Source: Aquila chrysaetos chrysaetos (lineage: Eukaryota > Chordata > Aves > Accipitriformes > Accipitridae). From it: a stretch of DNA of 64,000 nt. The position numbers were made by a program, and so were the translations under genes. Location: positions 682,001-746,000 of the forward strand of contig NC_044007.1 of assembly GCF_900496995.4 (NCBI RefSeq), in the 5' to 3' direction. This document shows positions 1-13,568 of this stretch, piece by piece. Positions within the stretch are counted from its first letter, which is position 1, and every line of letters begins with the position of its first letter. The notes below the pieces were generated by a model, which saw only the letters and a program-made list of their open reading frames with translations, ran no database searches and had not been told where the DNA came from.

Positions 1-949
1 CAGCAAGCCTAGCTATGGTGACCAACCTAAGTACCGCGTTAGCTGGCACGCTCCGAGAGCAGCTGGATCCGGGTGCGGCTGCAGCTCTCGCCAGTAACCA
101 GCAACATGTTCCCCAGCCTGGGCACTGGCTTGTGCCGTGCGTGGGGCTGGCTGGGGAAGGGACCGGGCTGGCGGAAATGTGGAGGTGGCACGGCCGTGCC
201 CACCCAGGGAAAGCAGACAGCCATGCAGGGCCGCTGGAAGGATGCCGGGAGCCTCTGAAAAGACAAATGCACCGTATCACACATGCAGCAAGCTAAGCCC
301 AGCTAGCAGGCGAGGCACAGCGTCACACATACAGCCTGAGCCAGCCGGAGGCAGCCGCACGGAGCTCCAAGACAGCCCCAAGCAGTTGTTTCTGCTCCCG
401 AGCGTACGCTGGTACCGGGAGTGAGAAGAGACAACCTGTTACTGGGGGAAATCCCTGCGTGCAACAGGGCAGGACTAGGGATGAAGCATTTGACGTTGCA
501 GGTCTGGTTTCCTCCAGAGAGCCCGCAGCCTGCTAGCGCGCATGGATTTGCATGCAGGCGGGTTTCAGAAAGAAGAGACGGGTCTCGCCACCCCAAGGAC
601 AGCTCCAGAGGCAGGAGCAGTGGTGCCTGGGGGGGGCCCTGGCCCTCCCCTGGGCCATCCTTGTCTGTCCTCCCTGGGGCCCCGGCTCCTCCTGCCTCTG
701 CACCCCAGCGAGAAGAGGAAAGCGCGGCTGCAGACTTGCCAGTCGGTGGGATTTTCTCCTCGCGCAGGCACGCACTAACTCTGTTTACGAGTGCTCAGCC
801 CTCGGCCCCGGGGGGCGAGTGAAACGATAAAAAAAGAAAGAGAAGAAAGCCCAAACACACCCGCGCACACCCACAGGCACGGCAGGACTCAAACGCTCCA
901 GCTCAGCTCCGGGGATCAATTTCCCCAGCTATTCCACCCGGCTGCGGGG

Positions 950-1140
950 CTCCGGGGAGCTCTAAAAACAGGAAGCCAGTGGTGTAATTTTGAAGGAAAT
1001 TCTCAAAGCCAAGCCATTAAGGGCTAAAAAGGAGGCTGCATCCAATTCGATCGGAACAGAACAAAATAAAAAACATCATAATGGCAGGTTCAATATTGAG
1101 AGTAACCCAATTCCAGATTTCCTCCGCTTAATCCTGCAGG
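950..1140. promoter_or_regulatory. Candidate conserved non-coding island
   Basis: A 190-bp AT-rich, non-repetitive stretch (for example AGCCATTAAGGGCTAAAAAG, CATCATAATGGCAGG) between GC-rich segments. The SRF-like CTAAAAAGG and homeobox-like TAATGG sites are visible. There is no coding potential. Confidence 0.25.
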
Positions 1141-1993
1141 AACCCGCAGATGGCTGGGGGAGGGGGCCGTGCCCGGCCAGTCTGGCGAGGCCGATGCTGC
1201 CATTCCCGTGTCCCCCACGCCGCCGGGAAGCCGCACAGCACCGGGGACAGGCACGTCCTCGCGCCGGTACGGGACGGGGTGCTCTCCTGTGTGGTCAGCC
1301 CCGCTGCCAAACAACCCTGTCCGAAACAGCGACTGCCTGCGGCTCTCCTGGTTTACGGCTTAAGGCAGAGCTCTGGCTTTGCACCGAGCGAGCGGGGGCC
1401 CTCCGCCGATGAAAATTCCCCGCTGCTGGCTAAGGCTGACGGCGGGTCGCTCCTCTCCTGCTGCAAGGCGAGCGCTGTGCCCTCAGACACTCTCCCCTCT
1501 GCGGCCACGGGCAGAACGGGCTTGTTTCCCCGCTTGCCCCTTCCTAGCAGCCTGGCCGAAGCCACGCCGGCCGCCCCACGCTCTCCCACTCCGACAGCCC
1601 CCGTGCGCAGGGAGGGCAGGCGGTGCACGCCGAGGCAGGGAGACCGAGAGGGGTCTGAACCCCCAGCCGGGACCCTTCCCCAGGGCACGCTGCAGGGAGA
1701 AGCTCAGCCACCACCCTCGTGCCCGACGGCAAAGGTCCGCAGCCCCTAATGAACCCCCCCCAGGGCTGACGCGTCTCAGTCATTCACTGCGTGGAGCGAT
1801 GCAACCGTGCTGGAGTCCTCCAGCCCGAACGAGCAGGGCTGTGCCTCCATAATCCCCCTCTTGCAAGGCTGCAGGTACCCCAAGGTTTTAGGATGCGCAT
1901 CAGGGCAGCCAGGGCTAGGAGAGGCAGGGAAGACGCTGCCGAGCCAGCTCAGCACCCGAAAGTAGTCGGTGTGACAGCACCTTGCTCTGGGAC

Positions 1994-2033
1994 GTGTTGA
2001 ATGCATCTGTCATGTGCTGAATGCATCTGTCAC
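1994..2033. repeat. 20-bp tandem duplication
   Basis: GTGYTGAATGCATCTGTCAY occurs twice with a period of 20 bases and two differences. Confidence 0.85.
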
Positions 2034-2502
2034 ATCAGTGCAGTGCCCTGCAATTTGGGGACGGGAGCTGGAGCCCTGGCTCTCGACGGGGACTCTGCCT
2101 TCCCCTGCCCGGTCCCGCCGCAGAGGTGCGCGCCCAGCACGCACGGCGGGGAGCGGGACGGGCTGGGAATACGTGGGAACGGACGCGCTTGCCCTCCTGC
2201 CGTCGCCGGCGGCTCGAGCCTCCGTGGGCTGTCCCGCCGTGGGCACCTTGCCACTCGTGCCACCGGCCCTTGCAGGGGTCCCGTGTCCGCAGCAGCAGCA
2301 AACCTGGCCCAGGCGAGCCCCCCACTCACAACTACCTGTCCCCAGGCTTGGGGGAATGAGCTGCCGCACTCACCACATGATCCATCACAAGGTGCTCCCT
2401 GCCTGCATCCCTGCTTAGCACCTGCGAGGCTGCCAGGAAACACATGTGACCCCGCTGGTACGGCTCGGCAGGCCTTTCTTCCTCTGATTTAGTTGCTGTT
2501 AG

Positions 2503-2540
2503 CTTTTTTTTTTTGCTTTTTTTTGCTTTTTTTTTTTCTT
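2503..2540. repeat. T-rich low-complexity tract
   Basis: Three T runs separated by GC or C interruptions, in BOP1 intron 3. Confidence 0.85.
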
Positions 2541-4814
2541 TTCCACCCTCCCCCTTGCCTCGCTCCGCTGCCTGCCCTCCTGGCTGAATGCTTGCCAGCT
2601 GGGACTCACCAGGCCCGCTCCGCCGAGCAGGGGCAGGTGCCGCCCCGAGCCCCCCAGCCCCGAGCGGGGCAGGAGCCCTGGGGGCTGCACGGGGGAGCTG
2701 GGACCCCCTCCCCCCCCCCACTATTTTATATTAATCCTATTTTTTCGGCTCCCCGGCAGCGGCGATCGCTCCTGGTTCATGCTGCTCCGTCTCCCCGTCC
2801 CCGACAGTGGCCTGCGTGCCCCCCTCCCCACCACCACCACCACTGCCCCCCCCCTCTCCTCGGCCCCCTCCCAAAGCAGCTCCAGCTGTCAATGGCTCAG
2901 ATGGGAAGTGCAGGTACGCTGCTGGCTCCCTGCCCGTCTCCCCTGTGTCTGTCTGGTGAAAGAGGAAGCCAGTCCACCTCTGGAATCCTTCACTCTCTCC
3001 TCGTTCCTGCTCTCCCCGCGTCTCCCCCGGGGATTCGGGGTCAGCCTCTCTCTCTCGGTCTCTCTTTTTTCCCTTGCCCCTATCAGATTACAATGCATGC
3101 AGTGTTCGCTCCAAATCCCCCACTGCACGTTAATTCTGTTCCTCTGTCTCTAACTACCAAACTGCTTTCCTGTGCCTCCTGTCTTTCCATTCCTCCTCCG
3201 CTATTTTTTATCTCTGACAAATAGAGCACGTCAGCTCCAATTGGAGCGAGCGGGATGGGGAAGGGGCTGCGGGAGCAGCCAGAAGCCACGGAGGAGGGCG
3301 AGCGAGCGGGGAGCCGAGCCAGGCCGGGGCAAGGGACGGGGAACCGGCACGAGGGGTCCCAGCAGGCAGGGACACGCGGGTCCCCGGTTCCGTCGGCCGA
3401 ATCCCCGCCACTTCCAGTGCCCGGATGGGACATCCCAGAACAAAGAGCTTAGAGCAGGGCCCCGGGGCTCGGAGGCCACCCGAAACGGCCGAGACCTCCC
3501 ACGCGATCCGTCGTCCCCATCTGCCTCAGTTTCCCTCTAGCGCACGAAGCCGGCTCTCCTCCGAGGGCTGGGGAGGGAACGCGTGCCCGGGAGCGTGAGC
3601 TCCTGCCACAGCTCGGCTCGGAGATCTTTGCTCCTGCCCAGAAACTGAGCCGGACTGCAAGGCACGGCACAGAGCAGCACGATTCAGAATAAATTCGTGA
3701 CTCCCTTGGCCTGCGCGAGGCACGCCGGGCCAGCGACAGAGGGTCAGCCTGCGGCTACAATGGGTATTGGGGGATCTGGAGGGGGGGGTCTCCTACCCAG
3801 GCAGGAAGCCCAGAGCAGAGCACAGGGCTAGAAGCAGGACTCGGAGACTTCCAGCCCTTCTTGACGGGACAGACGGACGGACCTCGGTCTTTTGGTCCTC
3901 CTAGCACAGCTCACCTCCTCCCAAAAGGCAGGGCAGCAGTGGCATAGCCACGGCCCCAGCCCCGGAGCTCTGCCAGGGACCCTCCTTCCCCGCAGGGCAG
4001 CGGCTCTGCTCCCAGCAAGGAGCAGAGAGACGTGGACCACCCCGTGTCCTCACCCCGGCCCTCCTGCGGTGCAGGGGACGAGCGGCAGCTTGGCTGGGCA
4101 GCGGGCAGGGGCGCAGGCTGAGGGTGGTCTTGGCGGGGGGCAGCAGCTTCTGCAGCCCCCCCACCACCTCGGATTCATGCCCGTGCCTAAGGGTGCTGGT
4201 GGCACTCGTGCTGCCGAGGAGCACGGGAGCACCCTGGCCCTCATCTTCCTCAAGAGGGGCCAACGGTGAAGCCGAAGGGGCAAGGGGGTGCAGACCGGTG
4301 GGGAAGGCAACGGGACGTCAGCCCTGGGCTCCTGCTGCCTCCTGCTCCGACGCGGCCCTGCGGCAGCAGACGGATGCTGCCCCTGGCAGGGATGGGGCGC
4401 AGAGGGAGCCGGAGCGCGGAGGGTGACGGAGGGAGGAGGGCTGGGATTCCCTGCACCGAACACGGGAACCGCGGAGCGGTTAATGAGGGGGAAAGCGCTC
4501 GCTGGCTTCCCCTGCTCGTGGGCTGGAAGGGGGAAGGCAGAGGCTGCGCGGTGCCCTCCCCCAGCCGCGGCTCTCCCTGATTTATGGAGGGGTGTTTTCT
4601 TTAGCAAACCCAGCTGCCGGTGGCCTTCCTGCCGATGCCTTTTACCCCGCTCTGCACCTGGAGAGGCAGGACTGACCCGTCCTCCCCCTGCACAGAGCTG
4701 GGAAGGGGCAGGGGGGATCACGCCTACGCGCGGGAGGAAGGGAAAGACGAGGGAGCCGGGATCTTCTCACTGGTGCCCACTGACAAGGCAGGAGGCCGTG
4801 GGCACAAAGGAACA

Positions 4815-5032
4815 CAGGTGAAATTCAAGCCGGACACGACAAGACACTTCTTTACCGTGAGGGTGGTCAAGCTCTGGCCTGGGGTGGAGTCTCCATCCTT
4901 GGAGATATTCAGAACCTGCCTGGACACAGTCCTGGGCAGCCTGCTCCAGCTGACCCTGCCCGAGCAGAGGCTTGGACCAGACACGCTCCAGCAGCCCCTG
5001 CCAGCCCCAGCCATTCTGGGGTTCAGTGATGG
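4815..5032 (+). mobile_element. CR1 3' fragment, sense
   Basis: The blocks ACTTCTTTACCGTGAGGGTG, GAGTCTCCATCCTTGGAGAT and CATTCTGGGGTTCAGTGA match the CR1 3' UTR and its degenerate terminal repeat. It is strongly truncated. Confidence 0.75.
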
Positions 5033-5896
5033 GGGACGACACCCCAGAGAGACCCTTCTCCTCCCACAAGGATGGAAAGCTCGGGTCCCAAGCAATTTAG
5101 ATGGTAACCACTAGGTTTCAGAGTAAACATGGGCTCACATGACAACGGATGGCAGCCTGCAAGTTGCTGCACCCACAGGGGCCCAGCAGCACAGCTGAAA
5201 TTTGCCACACATCCAACAGAAGGAAGGACTATAAACCTCCCTAAGATAGCTGAAATATTGCCCCAGTCAGTGCAGATCTGGGTCCAGGCTCCTGCCACCC
5301 CTCCAGGAAGCTCTCCTCAGCCGGCAGGTCGGAAGCATTTTGGGATGTGCCAGCAGGGAAAGTCCTGGGACTTCCCAGCTCGACCTTTCTCACCAACAGC
5401 ACGTGCCAGAAGATAAGCTCTGTTGGAGGAGGCAGAAAAGAGCCTGTTCGTGGCAAACGGCGTTTTATCAGCCCGCCTCGTCCCCAAACACACCACCTAC
5501 CTCGCTGCTGCTCCTCCACGGCCATCCCGGGAGGCCGCGCAAAGAACAGCAGCAAAACCCACCATGGTGGCTGCAGCCAAGCCACCGGCTCGGGCAGCTC
5601 CCCACGGGGAGCAGAACCGTCCTGGGACCGGCCACGGCCACGGCCCACGCTCGCACCTCTGCCCGCTGCCAGCGGCTGCAGCGTGCAGGGGCCGGTCTCC
5701 CCCTCCCTCCCCACCTCCAATCTTTCCGTGCTGATTTACTGCCCACAGAAAAAGTTTCCCTCTTCGAATCCAAGATTCCTTGCGTTTTGGCTCCTGCTCC
5801 CACAAACCCGAATCAACTGTTAATTTTGGCAGGTCCCCTTCTTTGCTCTGACCGTGGTCAGACTTTTCCATTCTCGACACCTTGGGAGCTGTTCCT

Positions 5897-5914
5897 GGGG
5901 GGGGGGGGGGGGGG
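5897..5914. repeat. G18 homopolymer
   Basis: Eighteen consecutive G on the plus strand, in BOP1 intron 3. Confidence 0.95.
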
Positions 5915-5980
5915 CACAGGCATCCCCCTCTCTTCCTGGGCACTCTGCCCTCCCCGTTACGAACCGAGGACTGGGAGGAC

Positions 5981-6008
5981 CTGCTGCTGCTGCTGCTGCT
6001 GCTGCTGC
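5981..6008. repeat. CTG microsatellite (nine units)
   Basis: Nine uninterrupted CTG units plus one base. No conserved exon surrounds it. Confidence 0.95.
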
Positions 6009-9000
6009 CACGAGGGCTGACGCTGCACAGCCAAATACGGTCCAGAGCCCCCCGCTCCCCACCCTGCCCTGGGCTGGTGTTTACTGGCACGTTACTGGCA
6101 GAGCTCAGGAGCGAGCCAGGTAGGTCTGGAAAGGTCCTGCTTCAGCGGCCAGCCCGGAGCCGTGGTCTTCTCTGGCCCAGTGGGCAACCGGCCAGCGCGG
6201 CAAAGAGGAGCTCAGCTCGGCTCAGCTCAGCTCCAAGCGGGGAGCAGCTGTCTGGCAGGGGAGGCCACGGAGATCCACCAGCAGAGCTGGGGGAAGAGAA
6301 ACCACAGCAAGTAGTCGCTTTGCGGGGGAACCTGTGGTTAAGCAGATTTACAAGCTGCCCCACAAACAAGCCCGGCACCAAGGGAGGATAAGAGGCACCC
6401 GCTGCACCCTCTGCTGCTTCCAGATGCCGAGGGCTGCGGACCCGAAGAAGCGCTGGAGCCCTGGAGGTGCAGCCTCGTCCTTCGCTGGGATGCCAAAACC
6501 TCGCGCTGGCCTGCGAACAGATTCCCCCTCCCCGCGGCTAAGTGCTGCCTTATAAAGGAGCCGCCCACATCTCGCTTCTGTGCAGAGCAGGCCCAGCTCG
6601 TTAAAAGATTATGAGATGTAAAGTCAGAGCGCAGGCCCCCCTGCCTCGGCGCCTTCCCAAGCAGGGCAAGGGGGATGGGATGGAAGAGGGATGGGGCGAC
6701 GGGGCCGTGAGTCCGGGACGGCCGGAGAGCGGCATCCTGGGGATGCGCGGCCCCCACTTCCAAAGCGCACGCGTTGCACCGCGGAGTGATGGTTTTCCCC
6801 GCTCTCGGTGAGCTCAGAGATGCCCCTGCTGTCCCTTACGCCAAGTTTCCCCTGGAGAAGGGAGTACGCCAGACACAGGCGGGCTCTGTCCTCCAGCTGG
6901 TTTTAATCATGCCTGGCAAACCCCTCCCGGGACCCTCTCTCCCAAGCATCTGGGAGCAGAGCTAAACCCGGATGAAAGGAAACCCTGTGCAAGCCCTCCC
7001 CGCAGAACGACGGGCAGTGGGTCTGGCAGAGGTGGCAGAGAGCCCCTCTCGCCTGGCCGCCCCCTCCGACACGTTAGATACGCACCTGCGTCCCCCCCCA
7101 ACTCCCCCTCCTCGCCCAAGCCCCGTTCCGCAGCCCAAGGAAGGATTAGCCAGCGCAGCAGGAGCAGCACGCAATCCAGCACCGCTGCTCCCAGGGACCT
7201 GCCAGAAAGAAAGAGCAGAGTCTTCCATGTCAACATTCCTCCTGCTTAGGAAAACACGGCCCCGTTCCCCTGAATAGCCTATTAAAGAGAGATTTCCTGC
7301 CGGGTGGCGGAGAGAAAGCGGAGGGAGGTACCGCAGCCCGGCCAAAATCAGGGACGCATGATACAACTGACCGATCACCGCCGGCCCCAGGCAAGGCCCG
7401 GGCAGCTCCTCCACATCTCTAGAGGTGATGCTCTGTAGGTGGGGAGATGCAGTCAGGAGCGAGCAGAAAGGGCTCCACGTCCCGTGCCATGCCACCTTCC
7501 CTCTCCGCATTGCACAGCGGGAGAAACAGCTCTGACAAGCGCAGGGCTGTCCTATTCAGAAGCCTCCCCAGCTCTATTTTCCTCCTGCCCCACAGGATGG
7601 TTTTCTCCATACTGTACTGTCCGTATCACAGGTTTAGTCACACACCGGAGAGCACCGAGGAGGGATGGGGCCAACGCCAGGCATGTTTGATCCGAGCTCC
7701 CTTTGGAGGCTGGTCACGGTCCCCATAGGCCAGACTGCTGCCCTGGTCCTTGCCTGCAGCCACGCTGTCCTACAGCCCCCACCAGCCCGCAGGCACACGG
7801 GGGGCTCTGCCCTCACCCCCAAACCGGATCGCGTTGTTGCGGACGGCAGGGGTTTGTCTCGGTTGTGCCCAGCGCAAGCAGCAGCTCCCAGCAGGACGGC
7901 ACCAGGGTCGTGCGCCCAGCAGCTCTGCACATCGCTGCGCTGCGATTCCCGAGGGCACGGTGCAGAGCTGAGCGAACCAAGAGCAGTAAAATGACAAAGA
8001 TCCCTGGAGTGACCTGTGGGAATGGGAACAGCAAGACAAAAGAAGCTCCTCTGGAAAAAAGGGCACACAAAAAGCATCACAGCTCTACAGCGCAGCTTCT
8101 CCTGGAGTCTCTGGCCACCTAACTCTTAGCAAAGGCAAGATGAGGTGCAGCCTCTGTTACCGTAGCCCAGAGCCCTTCTTCCAGTCCTTACAGATAAAAT
8201 ATTTGCACTTCAGAGAGTGCAAGCGACGTGCGATGCTGCTGCTCTCCCCACCTTCAGAAGGCAACCGCCCTGCCCAGGGAAACACGGGGTCTGCGCTGAC
8301 AGCCCTGCTCGGCTGTCTAAGCTCCCACCACGGAAGGGGAGGCTTTCGTTTTGCAATTTCCTTTAAATGAAGAAGTAAATAGTGTGTGTCCCGAGCACAG
8401 CGGCCAGGATCTCGTGGTGTTCCCGGCTGGCTCTCGGCACAAGCCCCGCCAGCCTCCTGAGCCGCAGCAGAGGCACCGGAGCCTCCTCGCACCACACCAG
8501 CCTCCTGGAAGGGGCCAGGACTTCTCCTCCATCCTCACGGCAACAGCCCAGCCTTCCCCACCGCAGCGCACAGACCCAGGTCACGTCATTCGCACCCGCT
8601 TCACTACAGCCCAGAGAGTCGTTTCCAAGCTGATGGGACTTGTGTGGTTTGAACTGCACAGGACCTCTCTCTCTCTGAGGGCAAAGCCCAAGCCCGGGAG
8701 AACCTCAGGGAAACAGAAAGCTCCAGGCAGGGGCTGCGATGCCACAGCTCCTGCATCGCGGAGCGGTGCGGGTCGCTGCTCCCCAAAGCACGCTGGAAGC
8801 CCACCACCCACCCCTGCCGCGCAGGATGCCTCTGCCTCCCCTCCGCCGTGCCGGGGCTGCCGTCCGCAAGCCTCAGCCATTAAGCAACAAGCAAGACAGG
8901 TTTTAATGACTCCCAAGTCCCATAAAGAGACATTCCTCCAAAGCCAGGTCTCGGCGCATCTCCTCCCCCTCCTGCCATCCGAATCCAGCTCTGGAAGGGG

Positions 9001-10589
9001 GTCGGACCCTCGGGGCAGCCCCTCGGAGGGGCAGGACGCTCTCCTCCTGGAGGCAGATGGACTCGCGCCCCTTTGAAATAAAGTGTCTGATTGTCACCCA
9101 CATCCACCACGCCTCAGTAACGCGTAATGGGAAAACCCGATGTGGTAGGAAAACCTGACGCTGGGAGAGGAAAGAGATGGGACGAACTCGTGCGGGGGCA
9201 GGCAAAGGAAAAGGGGGTTCGGGGTCGGTTTGCTCCCCAAGAGCCAGCAGGCGGGACGGAGAGAGCCAGGACCCCCAGCCCGGGCGAAGGGCAGCGGCCG
9301 GCTCGCCGGCTCGCCTCGGCCGTGAGCGATTTTCAAGACACGGTGGCCATCGAGAGAGGCTCTTTCCTAAACAAAGAGGGATCGCTCCGGAGCTTAGGAA
9401 ACATGAGAAAGAGCCCCGCTGCCAGAGCGCAGGCTGCGAGCGAGCCTTGCAGCTGGGGTGGGATGCAGAGGGAAGTGGGGACACGCTCTGGGAGCGGGGG
9501 GCCGAGGCCAAGTCCTCTGGCAGCTGTCGGTTCGGTAGCCGGCAGAAGCCATTAACGGCGTTTGGCTGCAGAGCAAAGCGACGCGTGGTTCCCGGACACA
9601 CAAACAGGCGCTCGGCAGCGGCTCCACACGCTCTAGAGTTACAGCCGAGACCCGGAGGCGAGCGCAGGCACAGGCCGACGCTTCCGACCGCGCCGGGGGC
9701 CCCGGCGGAGCGGCTACTGCAGGGGCCGGAGCGCAGCCGGCTCAGCTCGGGGACCGCTCGAGGGTCCGACCTTTTGCCCCCCCCCGGACGGGCTCTGTGT
9801 TTCTGACTGGGGAAGAACCATCCCCAAGGGATGCAGAGCCCCGGATTTTGCTCTCGGGACAGCTCCTGCCTCTGCAGAGCGGTGCTGACAGCCCGCGCGC
9901 TCTCCCAAAGCAGGCAGAGCCCCTTCTCTAGGGAGGGGTCCCCTCCCTCGTCCCCGGTGACTGTCCGGAGGGATGCTGAGCCCCGGCACGCTGCGCGTGA
10001 TCCCCAGGCCTGGGTTACAGAAAGGGCCATGCTGGCGGACCCCCCACGTCCCCAACACCCAGCCCAACTGCAGGCCAAAAGGTCCTTCTAAAAATACTTC
10101 TCGCTAACCGCCTCTCGTGGGGATGGAAGAGGGATGCCCGAGAGCCCCCATGGGCTCCCAAAACCCCAGGGCTTGCTCCTGGAAGCCCAACAGCACTTTT
10201 GCAGCAGAGCCAGCAACTGCTGACTTTGCCCCGTTAAACAGGCATGGCCAGAAAACGGCCCCTTTGGGGGAAGGCAGCCCCCCAAACCCACCTTCATTAA
10301 TCACCCAGCAGAACAGCCGAGGTCCAGAACCTTATCAAAAAAAACCCCAAATGCTGCACATTGGGATTAAAGGAAAGCCAACGCAGCAGCAACAGCAGCA
10401 GAGAGGAAAGGCTAGAAGCAGCATGGAGGTTTGTCCGTGCAAAGTGCTACCGAGCACATCAGACCACACGAGTGCACACGTGAAGACATGCGTGTGCTTC
10501 AGCCGAGGTGACCGGTCTCCTACACCCTGTTCTGCACCACCCTGAACCACCTTCAGCACACGGGAACTAGCCTGTTGACAGACTCACTG

Positions 10590-11112
10590 AACAGGGTTCG
10601 GTTTGTTTAGGGTGGAAGGGACCTCTGGAGATCATCCAGTCCAACCCCCTGCTCAGGTAGGGTCACCAGGAGCTGGTTGCCCAGAACTGTGTCCAGATGA
10701 CTTCTGAATATCCCCAGGGATGGAGACTCCACCACCTCCGTGGGCAACCTGTGCCAGTGCTCGCTCATCCTCACAGTCAACAAGTGTCTCCTGATGTTCT
10801 GATGGAATTCCACAGGTTTTAATTTATGCCCTTTGCTCCCTGCCCCGGCCATGGGGACTCCTGGAAGAGCTGGGCTCCCTCAACTTCACTCCCTCCCATC
10901 AGGGATTTACACACATGGAGGAGGACATCCTTGTCTCCTGGCTAAGCAGTCCCAGCCCTCTCAGCCTCTCCTCGTATGGAAGATGCTCCAGTCCCTTCAG
11001 CATCTTGGTGGCCCTGTGCTGGACTCGCTCCAGTCAGTCCATGTCTCTCTTGTACTGGGGAGCGGAACACCGGACATTGGCTCTCAGACATCTCTCCTTG
11101 AGGCTAAAAACC
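10590..11112 (-). mobile_element. CR1 LINE fragment, antisense
   Basis: Starting GGTTCGGTTTGTTTAGGGTG it gives the CR1 3' end in reverse (GGAAGGGACCTCTGGAGATC), then TGGGCAACCTGTGCCAGTGC, and the CTCAGCCTCTCCTCGTATGG and GTGGCCCTGTGCTGGACTCG blocks. It loses similarity near 11112. It lies in BOP1 intron 3. Confidence 0.88.
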
Positions 11113-12926
11113 TCCGACCGCAACCCAAGGGAGAACTTCTCAGTGCTTGCTTTCGTGCTCTCCGATTAGGGCCCCGTTCTCCTGAGGAGCAGCACGGAAG
11201 CAGGACTCCCTTTCCAGCCAAGACCACGTCCACGCTGAGCAGAGCAGATGCTGCGCGGGTGCCGCAGCAGAAGCCTGCTCAGGTGGCTTTGCTCAGCATT
11301 CACTTTTTTCACAACAGCGCGATGCTGTCGCTCGTGATCAGCCTGCGTTCTCCTTCGCAGGACACCATCTCCCCAGCAGTACAGCTGGGTAGTTGCTGTC
11401 CTCCACCATACTCCTTACCCATTTACCAATGTGTCTTTTAATAAGCACACCCGCCGCTCCACCATGCAGGTCATACATAAAAGTCACGATGCAGGTGACA
11501 GACGAGCGCAGACCCCGGCGGGACCAGCGAATGCACCCCGCTGGCCTCCCCACGAATCCTGGATGCTGATGCCCCACGAACAGTCACTGCCAGCTGGGCA
11601 CCCACGTGCCAAAGCGTCACCCGGACTCTCCCACGAAGCCGCAGAAAGAGACAGGAGGCAATGCCAGCAGGCTCCCGAGGCTCCTGTCACCGACACCTAC
11701 CGCCCTGCCCCGCTCAGACGTCGCTCCCCTGTTGCAGAAGGAAGTGAGATTGTTTTGACAGACTTGTCTATGTTGGCAGTTACAAGTCCGCTCGCTATCT
11801 TCCAGAGGTTTGCAAAGGGGTTGATTATTTTGTTCCAGAGTTTTTCCAGGAATTGAAGTTAAGTTGAGCGGTGTTTTTTTGGACAAGTTGTGCTACTGGA
11901 TAGGGAGAGATGAAAAAAAAAATTAAAAAACCAGCGAGGCCAGCCTGTGAGAGCACCGTGAGCGAGAGGAAGGAAGGACCGGACTCAGGTCTGCAAGCCC
12001 AGGACTTAAAAGCAGCTGCGTTACCCCCAGCCCGGAGGTGACGGAGCAGCGACGGAGCATCCCTGCCCAGCGCCGGGCACACAGCAGCCCGTGCCTTTGC
12101 CCCAAGGACACGGCGAAGGGGCCGAGCTAAAGCTTCCCTGAGCTCTTCCCGGATCACCTGTTACTGGGATTAAGACAGCACCCAGAGACCACAGGTGAGA
12201 AACATCTGGCCCCAAAGACAGCCTGAGAAGAGGCAAGAGGCCGGGGAAGCATTAGCACCCTTTCCGTGACGGGGAAAGGAGGTGCAGGCTTTGCACGGGA
12301 AAGCCCTTTCCCCGCCTCGCCCTTTCCCCAGGAAGCCCAGGGCAGACCAACACCATCGGCCGAATTCACCGCCCCAGCTCCCAGGGCAGCGTCTCAACCC
12401 CGAGGTGACCCTTCCTCCTCACCTGCGAGCTCTGCTCTAAATGCTCTGCCTGCTGAGCGCAGGTCTCCTGCCTTTCCCCCAGGAGACGGTTAGGAATTTA
12501 TAAACTGACCTGGCTGGCTTTGAATGAGGATTTTAATTCACCAGGCATCCACAAAGTTCCCTTTGCCACGACTTAAAAGCAACGCTGTATGCTTGCTGCA
12601 CACAGGTCTGCTGTAGCTGCAAATCCCAAGGATTGTCCCACAGCGGGCTGGATGACTTCCACATCCCTTCCCCTCCTCCGGCGTCACCGTTGTGTGCTTC
12701 ACGGCTGAAGCCCGAACCCCACCAAAACCAACCAGGCCAAATTTTCAACTTGGCTGTTGCTACCAGTGCCCCTGTATTGTCTTTAGGCAGCGTCGAGGAA
12801 GAAATCATCACCAGGGTAGCGAGGTCGATCAGCACTTGTTTTTTGGTTCATTTTGGCAGTTTTTGGCTGGCACTGAATTATTAGCTATTTTGTCAAGCTT
12901 GTTTATGGCTTGGGAGTTCAACAGGC

Positions 12927-12944
12927 TTTTTTTTTTTTTTTTTT
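12927..12944. repeat. T18 homopolymer
   Basis: Eighteen consecutive T, in BOP1 intron 3. Confidence 0.95.
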
Positions 12945-13527
12945 AATATGTTAAAAGCCTTCTGAGAGCACAGCTGTCTGAAGGCAAAGTCCAAAGCCCA
13001 AATAATTGTTCCCATGCCCTGCTTGCCCCCAGGTTGCCCATCCACGCTCGACAGTACACATCTGAGGAAAATAAGGGTGCTCGGGCTGTTTTTCACTTGA
13101 GTCACGCACCTCTTCCCAACAGCCCTGACTGTCTGGATACTTCTCCTTTCTTGCCAACTCCAAAGTATCTCCTTTCTGGCCTCAAATCTAAGCTTTCAGA
13201 TACACCCAGCTGACGTGTGCTCAGAGGAATCCTCGCGGGCACAGGCCACTCCGAAGCTCCCTCGGGAGCCAGCCGTCAGCCCCAAGTCTGGCAGTGAAAT
13301 ATTGGTTTGCAAAGAGCCTTCCATATATATATATATGTATACGCACTTAAACCCACACTTCTGAGCGCTACCTTAGGAATCAACAGCCACCACAGCAAAC
13401 CCAGGAATCTTCCCAAATAGCTCCCTGACACCACCGACACAGTTGGGGGCTGTAAAAGCCAAACAAAATTCCGGGTGAGATCAATGCACAAGCCCTATCC
13501 CCGCAGGCGCTGCACAGAGGGGTGCCG

Positions 13528-13568
13528 CTTTACACCACAAGCTCTCCGGTTTACACCACAAGCTCTCT
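13528..13568. repeat. 21-bp tandem duplication
   Basis: TTTACACCACAAGCTCTC occurs twice in a row with a period of 21 bases. Confidence 0.85.

Noticed and set aside
5981..6008. CTG repeat as part of a coding poly-Leu or poly-Ala tract
   Set aside because: Frames through it are open in several phases but show no domain or splice context, so it is treated as an intronic microsatellite.
8903..10078. Long minus-strand open frame (391 codons)
   Set aside because: The DNA is GC-rich, where stop codons are rare. The product has no recognisable domain and overlaps open frames in other phases. No splice or homology support was seen.
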